A stretch of 64,000 nt of DNA. Source: Streptomyces formicae. Lineage in GTDB: Bacteria; Actinomycetota; Actinomycetes; Streptomycetales; Streptomycetaceae. The translations under genes and the position numbers were made by a program. Position 1 is the first letter of the stretch. Each line of letters starts with the position of its first letter. Location: contig NZ_CP071872.1 in NCBI RefSeq assembly GCF_022647665.1, positions 124,001 to 188,000 on the forward strand, read 5' to 3'. Below the pieces are notes generated by a model that made no database searches, was not told the DNA's origin, and worked only from the letters and a program-made list of their open reading frames with translations. Shown in pieces: positions 57,923 through 64,000 of the stretch.

Positions 57923-58824
57923 TGACCACGCGCTGGCTGGTGACCGGCGCGGGCGGGATGCTCGGCCGGGACGTCCTGGCCGAGCTCGGCGCAGGCCCGG
58001 ACGACACGGTGACGGGGCTGGGCCGGGACGGGCTCGACATCACCGACCCGGCGGCCGTGCACGCGGCCGTCGCCGGCCACCACCTGGTCGTCAACTGCGC
58101 TGCCTGGACGGACGTCGACGGCGCCGAGCGGGCCGAGGAGGCGGCCACCGCCGTGAACGGCACCGGCGTACGCAACCTCGCGCGCGCCTGCGCCGGCAGC
58201 GGCGCCCTCCTGCTGCACGTCTCCACCGACTACGTGCTCCCCGGCGACGCCCGGCAGCCGTACGCCGAGTCCGCGCCGACCGGCCCAGTCAACGCGTACG
58301 GACGCGGCAAACTGGCGGGCGAGCGGGCCGTGGCCGAGCTGCTGCCCCGCACCGGCTACACCGTGCGCACCGCCTGGCTCTACGGCGCCCACGGCCGCAA
58401 CTTCGTGACGACCGTGCTCGACCTGGCCACCCGGCGCGAGACCCTGGACGTCGTCGCCGACCAGCACGGCCAGCCCACCTGGTCCCGCGCGCTCGCCCGG
58501 CAGCTGGCCGCCCTCGGCCGCGCCGCACTGGCCGGCCGGGCGCCGGCGGGCGTCTACCACGGCACGGCGGCCGGCCGCACGACCTGGTACGGCCTGGCGC
58601 GGGAGACCTTCCGCCTGTGCGGTCTCGATCCCGAGCGGATCCGCCCGGTCGGCACGGAGAAGTTCCCGCGCCCCGCCGCCCGCCCGGCGTTCGGCGTCCT
58701 CGCGCACGGCGGCTGGACGGGGACCGGGGTCGCTCCCCTGCCGCGGTGGGAGGACCAGCTGACCGCGGCCCTGGACTCGCCGGAGTTCGCGGCTGCGGCC
58801 GCCGCCGCGCGGGCGGCCGGCTGA
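57922..58824 (+). CDS. rmlD: dTDP-4-dehydrorhamnose reductase
   Basis: A 300-residue SDR enzyme: LVTGAGGMLGRDV at the N-terminus, VNCAAWTDVDGAE, VSTDYVLPGD and AYGRGKLAGE (Tyr-x3-Lys). It makes dTDP-L-rhamnose. ATG 57922 overlaps the rmlB stop. Ala-rich C-terminus. Completes the four-gene set with rmlA, rmlB, rmlC. Confidence 0.94.
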   Translation: MTTRWLVTGAGGMLGRDVLAELGAGPDDTVTGLGRDGLDITDPAAVHAAVAGHHLVVNCAAWTDVDGAERAEEAATAVNGTGVRNLARACAGSGALLLHVSTDYVLPGDARQPYAESAPTGPVNAYGRGKLAGERAVAELLPRTGYTVRTAWLYGAHGRNFVTTVLDLATRRETLDVVADQHGQPTWSRALARQLAALGRAALAGRAPAGVYHGTAAGRTTWYGLARETFRLCGLDPERIRPVGTEKFPRPAARPAFGVLAHGGWTGTGVAPLPRWEDQLTAALDSPEFAAAAAAARAAG

Positions 58825-58841
58825 CACCCCGGACCTGGACG

Positions 58842-58887
58842 CGCGAGGCGCCCGGCGGGAGCTGTCGGCCCCGCCGGGCGCCTCGCG
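58842..58887. terminator. 18-bp perfect hairpin after rmlD
   Basis: Arms CGCGAGGCGCCCGGCGGG and CCCGCCGGGCGCCTCGCG, 10-base loop; placed between converging transcripts. Confidence 0.92.
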
Positions 58888-58917
58888 TATCGGACGGCCT
58901 GGGACACGCCCTCGGTC

Positions 58918-58975
58918 GTGTCTTCAAAGTCCCGTCTGCCCGCCCTTCAGGCGGACGACGCTACTTCGAAGACAC
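58918..58975. repeat. Larger inverted repeat before the glycosyltransferase stop
   Basis: GTGTCTTC (58918-58925) and GAAGACAC (58968-58975) bracket an imperfect inner repeat; a second terminator or a structural scar. Confidence 0.45.
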
Positions 58976-58978
58976 TCC

Positions 58979-60253
58979 CTAGACCTTCAGCGCGCCGCCG
59001 CACCGTGCGGCGCCCTCCTTCATGGCGATGAGGTTCGCCACGACGTAGGAGATGTTGTTCTTGGAGTGCCAGTCGGTCGGGAAGTAGGTGACCAGCCGGG
59101 AGTTCTGGAACCTGGCCTCGATCTCGGGCACGAACGTGCGGTACTGGTTGTCCGTGTAGTACCAGAACGAGTTCTCGTTGTAGAAGGCGACGTGCGTCGG
59201 GTCCTGGTACGCGCCGCGGCCGTCGGCGCTGGGGGTCATCGTGAGGAGCATGCCGCCGGGGGCCAGCAGCCGGTACAGCTCGTTGATGAGCGGCACCTTC
59301 GAGGGCACGTGCTCCAGGAAGTCCACCGCCCGCATCAGACCGACCGAGCTGTCGGGCAGGTCCAGCTTCTCGGGCAGCGTGGCGACGATGTCGACGCCCT
59401 CGCCCGGGTACTGGTCCACGCCCAGGTAGCCCGGCGGCTTCCGGTGGGCCGCGCCGAGGTCCAGCGCGAGCAGCCCGCGGCGCTGGGTCCAGGCGAGGGC
59501 GTTGGCCTCGATGTACTTGTCGTACAGGGCGACCGTCTCGCGCTGGATGTGCGCGTTGATCTGCGGATCGCGCTGGGTGTTCGCGGCGTGGATCCGCTGG
59601 AGGTACAGGCAGCGGGGGATGTGGTGGAAGTCGCCGGCCTGGAAGAGCCGGCACATCAGGTCCTGGTCGTCCAGGACCGTACGGGTGGCGTCGTAGCCGC
59701 CCACCTTCTCGTAGACGTCCCTGCGGAACGCCCGCACGTGGTTGGGCGCGTACCAGATGTACGAGACGTTGTGCGGCGTCGGCGCCAGGGACATGGCCTG
59801 GAGCAGCCTGCGGCCGTCGACGTCCACGTCCTCGTACTGCCAGCCGTGCGCCTCGTTGAAGCGGGTCTCGTCGCGCTTGCCGTCCTCGGTGATCTGCGCG
59901 GTGTTGCTGTAGACGAGGACGGCCTCGGGGTTCTCGTCGAACGCCGTGGCGAGCTCCGCCAGGCAGGAGGTCGCGAGGAGGTCGTCGTGGTCGAGTTCCA
60001 CGAGGATCTCTCCGCGCGCCAGTTCACAGGCCCGGCGCTTGGCGGCCCCGACGCCGCGGAGCTCGTCGGCGACCTCCACGCGGACACGCTCGTCGTGCTG
60101 CTCCGGCCGCCACCTGGCACCGTTGTTGAGCAGGACGATCCACTCCCAGTCCGAACAGGTCTGCGCCTGAAGGGTCGCCAGGCACTCGTCGAGGAAACGG
60201 GGCCGGTGGCTGGGGGTGAAGACGGAGAACCTCGGTGTCGCAGTCGACGTCAT
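58979..60253 (-). CDS. GT2 glycosyltransferase fused to a SAM methyltransferase
   Basis: A 424-residue bifunctional protein. Residues about 8-230 form a GT-A (family 2) glycosyltransferase: FSVFTPSHRPRFLDECLATLQAQT, LVELDHDDLL (DxD metal motif), and VLDDQDLMCRLF. Residues about 258-420 form a class I methyltransferase: LDLGAAHRKPPGYLGVD, LPDSSVGLMRAVDFLEHVPSKVPLINELYRLLAPGGMLLT. A single protein that could transfer a sugar and methylate it or the acceptor. Its start overlaps the TPR gene stop (ATGA). Confidence 0.88.
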   Translation of the reverse strand: MTSTATPRFSVFTPSHRPRFLDECLATLQAQTCSDWEWIVLLNNGARWRPEQHDERVRVEVADELRGVGAAKRRACELARGEILVELDHDDLLATSCLAELATAFDENPEAVLVYSNTAQITEDGKRDETRFNEAHGWQYEDVDVDGRRLLQAMSLAPTPHNVSYIWYAPNHVRAFRRDVYEKVGGYDATRTVLDDQDLMCRLFQAGDFHHIPRCLYLQRIHAANTQRDPQINAHIQRETVALYDKYIEANALAWTQRRGLLALDLGAAHRKPPGYLGVDQYPGEGVDIVATLPEKLDLPDSSVGLMRAVDFLEHVPSKVPLINELYRLLAPGGMLLTMTPSADGRGAYQDPTHVAFYNENSFWYYTDNQYRTFVPEIEARFQNSRLVTYFPTDWHSKNNISYVVANLIAMKEGAARCGGALKV

Positions 60254-60873
60254 CTGTTGGCACCTGCTTGGCTCGATGTCGGTGATGGGCTTGCGGAGTC
60301 CTTGAACGGCTCCGGTACGAAGCGGTGCAGCGCGGGGTCGACCGCCACGGCGCGACGGAACGCGTCCCGGGCCTCGTCGTCTCGGTCCTTCTTCGCCAGC
60401 ACCTGTCCGAGATGCAGATAGGCCGTGGACGCCTTCGGATTGGCGGCGACGGCGCGCTTCAGGAGCTTGATGGCGCGGTCGGGCTCGCTCGGCTCGAACA
60501 GCACCGCCTCGTTGAAGAGGGCGGGAGCGAACTTGGGATCGGTCTTCAGCGCTTTTTCGTAGGCGACGCGGGCGTCGGTCTTCCTGCCGTCCCTCTGCGC
60601 GATGACACCCAGGTTGTACCAGGCGAGTTTGTTGCCCGGATCCAGCTCCACCACTTCTCGGAAGGTGCCGGCGGCCCCGGTGTAGTCCTGGTACTTCGCC
60701 TGGAGGAGACCGGCCTCAAGAAGCGAGTTCGCCTTCACGATCCGCCGGGAGTCCGGCGTGCCGCCCGCGGAGTCGGACGTCGCGTCCGGCCGGTCGAGCG
60801 CCGCCCAGGTGACCACTCCGGCGGCAACGGCCGCCGTCGCGACGAGCCCTGTCCACAATCGCCCACGTTTCAC
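60250..60873 (-). CDS. TPR-repeat membrane-anchored protein
   Basis: A 207-residue protein starting at GTG 60873. A signal anchor (GLVATAAVAAGVVTWAAL) is followed by three to four tetratricopeptide units (ANSLLEAGLLQAKYQDYTGAAGTFREVVELDPGN; AWYNLGVIAQRDGRKTDARVAYEKALKTDPK; AYLHLGQVLAKKDRDDEARDAFRRAVAVDP). TPRs mediate protein contacts; it may dock the glycosyltransferase encoded immediately downstream. Confidence 0.85.
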   Translation of the reverse strand: MKRGRLWTGLVATAAVAAGVVTWAALDRPDATSDSAGGTPDSRRIVKANSLLEAGLLQAKYQDYTGAAGTFREVVELDPGNKLAWYNLGVIAQRDGRKTDARVAYEKALKTDPKFAPALFNEAVLFEPSEPDRAIKLLKRAVAANPKASTAYLHLGQVLAKKDRDDEARDAFRRAVAVDPALHRFVPEPFKDSASPSPTSSQAGANR

Positions 60874-61123
60874 TTGGTCACATCCCGAGTCCGAACCGCC
60901 CTCAATGTCGCCAAAGTTACGAGGTGGCTGTTATGACATCCCATGCCCTGAGGGACTTTGGGCGTACAGACCACCCGAACGTACGCATCCCGTGGGCCGG
61001 CCGGCCGGTCGATGTTCCGTGAATCCTCTTTTACGGAGCGGCTGTTCAGTATTTCGTCGGCTAATAGACCGGCACAGGGCCGATCGTCCCGCCGCGGTCC
61101 GGCTGATCCGGGCGCCACAGGCC

Positions 61124-62407
61124 CTACGGCTCCTGCGGGGTCAGATGGCGGGTGAACCAGTCGCGGGCGAGGGCCGCGACCTCGTCCAGCGCGCCCGGCT
61201 CCTCGAAGAGGTGGGTGGCGCCGGGGACGACCTCCAGCCGGCTCTCGCAGCGCAGGGCCGACTGGGCCTGGCGGTTCAGGTCGAGGACGGTCGTGTCGCG
61301 GCCCCCGACGATCAGCAGCGTCGGGGCGCGCACCCCCGGCAGCCGGGAGCCGGCCAGGTCGGGGCGGCCGCCGCGGGACACGACGGCGCCGACCTCGGGG
61401 CCCGCGCCCGACGCCGCCCAGAGCGCGGCGGCGGCGCCGGTGGACGCACCGAAGTACCCGATCGGGACGGAGACCCGGGTGCGCAGCCACTGGGTGGCGC
61501 CCGCGAGCCTGCGGGCGAGTATCTCGATGTCGAAGACGTTCGCCCGGTCGCCGGCCTCCGCCTCGGTGAGCAGGTCGAAGAGGAGGGTGCCGAGTCCAGC
61601 CCGGTTCAGGGCGCTCGCGACCGCGCGGTTGCGGGGACTGTGGCGGCTGCTGCCGGAGCCGTGGGCGAACATCACGACCGCCCCGGCGCCGTCCGGCACC
61701 GTCAGCTCCCCGGCCAGCCGCACACCGCCCGCGTCGACCTCCGCCTCCTCGGGCTTCACCGGCGCGGGCTCCTCCTCGGCGGCCCGCTCCAGCAGGGCGA
61801 CGACCTCGTCGTCCGGGGTCTGCGAGAAGTCCCTGTACCACTCCCCGACCGCCGAGAACGCGCGCGGCGTCGACAGACACACCACCTCGTCCGCCTCCGT
61901 GCGCAGCCACGCCACCGCGTCCGGCGGCGCCACCGGCACGGCCAGCAGCACCCGGGCCGCGCCCTGGGCCCGTACGACCTCGCAGGCCGCGGCGGCGGTG
62001 GCGCCGGTGGCGACCCCGTCGTCCACGACGATCACGGTCCGCCCGGCGATACCGACCCGCTCCCGGCCGGCCCTGAACCGCTCGGCCTGGCGCGCGAGTT
62101 CGGCCTGCTCGGCCTGCTCCACGGACTCGACGTCCTTGCGGGAGACATGCCCGCGGCGCACGATGTCGTCGCTGATGATCCGTACCCCGCCCTCGCCGAT
62201 CGCCCCGAAGCCGAGCTCGCGGTGGTACGGCACGCCCAGTTTCCGTACGACGATCACGTCCAGCGGGGCGCCGAGCGCCCGAGCCACCTGGAACGCCACC
62301 GGGACGCCGCCCCGCGGCAGCCCGAGCACAACCGGATCGGCCGCCCGCAGATGGCTCAGCGCCTCGGCGAGGCGCTGTCCCGCGTCCACACGGTCGTTGA
62401 ACAGCAC
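61124..62407 (-). CDS. Phosphoribosyltransferase fused to alpha/beta-hydrolase
   Basis: A 427-residue fusion. The N-terminal type I PRTase domain (about 1-210) has LPRGGVPVAFQVARAL and the PRPP loop VIVVDDGVATGATA. The C-terminal alpha/beta-hydrolase (dienelactone-hydrolase-like, about 225-425) has the nucleophile elbow GYFGASTGAAAAL, then LLIVGGRDTTV and GATHLFEEPG as the Asp/His candidates. Widely seen in actinobacteria but of unknown substrate. The 250 bases to its right hold no gene I could support. Confidence 0.85.
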   Translation of the reverse strand: MLFNDRVDAGQRLAEALSHLRAADPVVLGLPRGGVPVAFQVARALGAPLDVIVVRKLGVPYHRELGFGAIGEGGVRIISDDIVRRGHVSRKDVESVEQAEQAELARQAERFRAGRERVGIAGRTVIVVDDGVATGATAAAACEVVRAQGAARVLLAVPVAPPDAVAWLRTEADEVVCLSTPRAFSAVGEWYRDFSQTPDDEVVALLERAAEEEPAPVKPEEAEVDAGGVRLAGELTVPDGAGAVVMFAHGSGSSRHSPRNRAVASALNRAGLGTLLFDLLTEAEAGDRANVFDIEILARRLAGATQWLRTRVSVPIGYFGASTGAAAALWAASGAGPEVGAVVSRGGRPDLAGSRLPGVRAPTLLIVGGRDTTVLDLNRQAQSALRCESRLEVVPGATHLFEEPGALDEVAALARDWFTRHLTPQEP

Positions 62408-62533
62408 AACGGCTCACCCCCTACAGGGGCTCTCCTTCGAACCAACCCCATGCCGCGCGCCTGCGCAACTCGGGCTCCCGGCCCCCGGCCGCGGGCTTGA
62501 GTCTCCAGCCGCTGGAAGGTCCAGACTCGCCGT

Positions 62534-63475
62534 ATGAACGCCGACCACAGCCGTCGGCAGCCGCCCGGGCTCTTCACCATCGGGCAGCTGTCCCGGCGCA
62601 CCGGGATGCCGGTGCGCACCATCCGCTACTGGTCCGACATCGGCGCACTGCCGCCGACGGACCGCAGCAGCGGCGGATACCGGCTCTACGACGCCGCCTC
62701 CGTCGCCCGCCTCGAACTCCTCCGCACGCTGCGCGAGCTCGGGCTGGGTCTGGACGACGTGCGGCGGGTGCTGGAGCGGGAGACCACGGTGGCGGACGTG
62801 GCCGTCGACCACATCAAGGCGCTGGACGCGCAGATCAAGGGCCTTCGGCTGCGGCGTGCGGTGCTCGCCACCATCGCCGCGGGACGAAGGCCGCCGACCG
62901 AGGAGATGACACTGTTGAACAAGCTCGCCCGGCTCTCGGCCGAAGAACGACGCCGGATCATCGACGACTTCCTGGACGAGGTCTTCGGCGGCCTCGACCT
63001 CGATCCCCAGCTGCGGGACCGGATGACCGACATCCGCGCGGAACTGCCCGACGACCCCACGGCAGCGCAGGTCGATGCGTGGGTCGAACTCGCCGAGCTC
63101 GTCGCCGACCCGGAGTTCCGGCAGCGGCTGCGCTCCGTCGCGCGGTCCGGCGCCGCCGGGCGCGCCGAGGCCGGGCCCGGGCGGGAGCCGGGGGCGTACC
63201 TCTTCTTCGTCAGGAAGGTCGTCGGCATGGTGGGCGAGGCCCGGGCAGCCGGGATCGCCCCCGACGCTCCGGAGGCCGCCGGCGTACTGGACCGGCTGCT
63301 GGGGCCCGCCGACCGCGTCCGCAGGGCCGAGGTGCTGGCCCGTGTCGAGGACGCGGGCAATGCGCAGATGGAGCGCTACCGGCAGCTGGTCGCCGCCGTG
63401 AACGGGGAGCCGGCGCGGCCCTCGCACGCCGAGGAGTTCGCCTGGCTCGCGGCGGCGCTGCGCGCTCACTCCTGA
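62534..63475 (+). CDS. MerR-family transcriptional regulator
   Basis: A 313-residue regulator. MerR winged HTH at about 13-82: FTIGQLSRRTGMPVRTIRYWSDIGALPPTDRSSGGYRLYDAASVARLELLRTLRELGLGLDDVRRVL. The long C-terminal region is helical and has no obvious metal-binding Cys, so it probably senses a small organic ligand. Divergent from the PRTase-hydrolase gene, a plausible target. Overlaps the next gene's stop by 10 bases. Confidence 0.9.
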   Translation: MNADHSRRQPPGLFTIGQLSRRTGMPVRTIRYWSDIGALPPTDRSSGGYRLYDAASVARLELLRTLRELGLGLDDVRRVLERETTVADVAVDHIKALDAQIKGLRLRRAVLATIAAGRRPPTEEMTLLNKLARLSAEERRRIIDDFLDEVFGGLDLDPQLRDRMTDIRAELPDDPTAAQVDAWVELAELVADPEFRQRLRSVARSGAAGRAEAGPGREPGAYLFFVRKVVGMVGEARAAGIAPDAPEAAGVLDRLLGPADRVRRAEVLARVEDAGNAQMERYRQLVAAVNGEPARPSHAEEFAWLAAALRAHS

Positions 63476-64000
63476 GCGCAGAGCACCACGACCCGCTGCA
63501 CGAGATTGTTGCCGAAGCCGCCCCGGTTCCACGGCTGGCCCAGGGGCTGGGTGCGGCCGTCGGCATCGGTGGCGCGGACCGTGAGCACATGGCTGCCGGG
63601 TGTGGCCGTCCACGCGGTGTGCCAGTGGCGCCACGCCCAGGGGTGGCCCTCCGCCGGGTCGAGCGCGGCGTCGTGCCACGTACCGCCGTCGTCGGCGCTG
63701 ACCTCGACCCGTACGACCGGGGCGTGCCCGGACCAGGCCCGGCCCTCCAGCCCCACCCGGCCGGGGCGCACGGCGCGGGCGCGGGACATGAAGTCGGGGA
63801 AGCCGGGCGGGATCATCAGGGCGCGGGGCTCGATGCGGGTGACAGGCTCGCCGGGGTCGTCCGAGGACTGCTTGTAGCGGTAGGCGACCGACTGCTGGTA
63901 GCCCGTGAACGGGGTGGCGGTGAGGCTGATGTCGCGCAGCCACTTCACCTGGGCCATGCCGTACCAGCCGGGTACGACCAGCCGCACCGGGTGCCCGTGC
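63466..64000 (-). CDS. Molybdopterin-dependent oxidoreductase, C-terminal fragment
   Basis: Runs off the right edge; the frame stays open past the ATG at 63987 (HGHPVRLVVPGWYGM..). VPGWYGMAQVKWL and the Ig-like dimerisation domain (VRVEVSADDGGTWHDAALDP, TWTATPGSHVLTVRATDADGRTQ) match sulfite-oxidase/Mo-co dimerisation-domain enzymes. The pterin-binding core lies outside the window, so substrate cannot be assigned. Confidence 0.85.
   Translation of the reverse strand, partial: HGHPVRLVVPGWYGMAQVKWLRDISLTATPFTGYQQSVAYRYKQSSDDPGEPVTRIEPRALMIPPGFPDFMSRARAVRPGRVGLEGRAWSGHAPVVRVEVSADDGGTWHDAALDPAEGHPWAWRHWHTAWTATPGSHVLTVRATDADGRTQPLGQPWNRGGFGNNLVQRVVVLCAQE

Noticed and set aside
54194..58824. Antibiotic sugar biosynthesis cluster
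   Set aside because: Only the four rhamnose genes are present and no polyketide, peptide synthetase or other deoxysugar genes lie in the window, so a surface-glycan role is more likely.
60960..61123. DosR-type box (GGGACTTTGGGC at about 60950)
   Set aside because: Only one half-site matches; the second half does not fit the palindrome.

Overview
The window is high-GC actinobacterial DNA and almost certainly Streptomyces. The signature genes are chaplins and rodlins (aerial hyphae and spore surface proteins found essentially in Streptomyces and relatives), an LAXTG-type sortase signal, a Tat-exported PhoX behind an 11-bp direct-repeat PHO-box-like site, many GTG starts, ATGA operon overlaps and probable leaderless genes. 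No rRNA, tRNA, CRISPR array, phage or insertion sequence was seen.

Layout. 1-20 kb is mostly core genes: an AI-2E-type permease fragment, a PAS/GAF/PP2C/HATPase signalling protein, aspS, an L,D-transpeptidase lipoprotein, metG, a VWA/TerF-like protein, phoX, an APC permease, an S4 RNA-binding protein, a FUSC protein with an EEP-family enzyme, and a TetR regulator divergent from a metallo-beta-lactamase-fold hydrolase with two matching palindromes between them. 20-26.8 kb holds small membrane proteins, a DrrAB-type ABC exporter, a paired luciferase-like monooxygenase and FMN reductase, and a KhtTU-like cation/proton antiporter pair.

26.9-38.1 kb is a corrin-ring island: cobL, cobM, cobK, cbiD, a cobI-cobJ fusion, cobH, a cobG-like gene and cobN, with a cobalamin riboswitch in front of cobN. 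38.2-42.9 kb is a hexarate (galactarate/glucarate/talarate type) utilisation locus: MFS transporter, LysR regulator, enolase-superfamily dehydratase and a DapA-like 5-dehydro-4-deoxyglucarate dehydratase. A DM13 protein and an RlmG-type methyltransferase follow.

44.7-61 kb is a cell-surface island. It has three rodlin loci (one stopped by an in-frame TAG), four chaplins (one long, with two chaplin domains and a sortase signal), a glycosyltransferase, small secreted and hypothetical proteins, a STAS-like protein, and then rmlA-rmlC, a secreted collagen-like protein, rmlB-rmlD, and on the opposite strand a glycosyltransferase/methyltransferase fusion with a TPR membrane protein. The collagen-like gene sits inside a complete dTDP-L-rhamnose set beside a sugar transferase that carries its own methyltransferase. 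This resembles the arrangement around the glycosylated collagen-like BclA of Bacillus exosporium, and is the most interesting hypothesis here: a possible glycosylated collagen-like coat next to the hydrophobic rodlet genes. The window ends with a phosphoribosyltransferase-hydrolase fusion, a MerR regulator and a truncated molybdopterin oxidoreductase.
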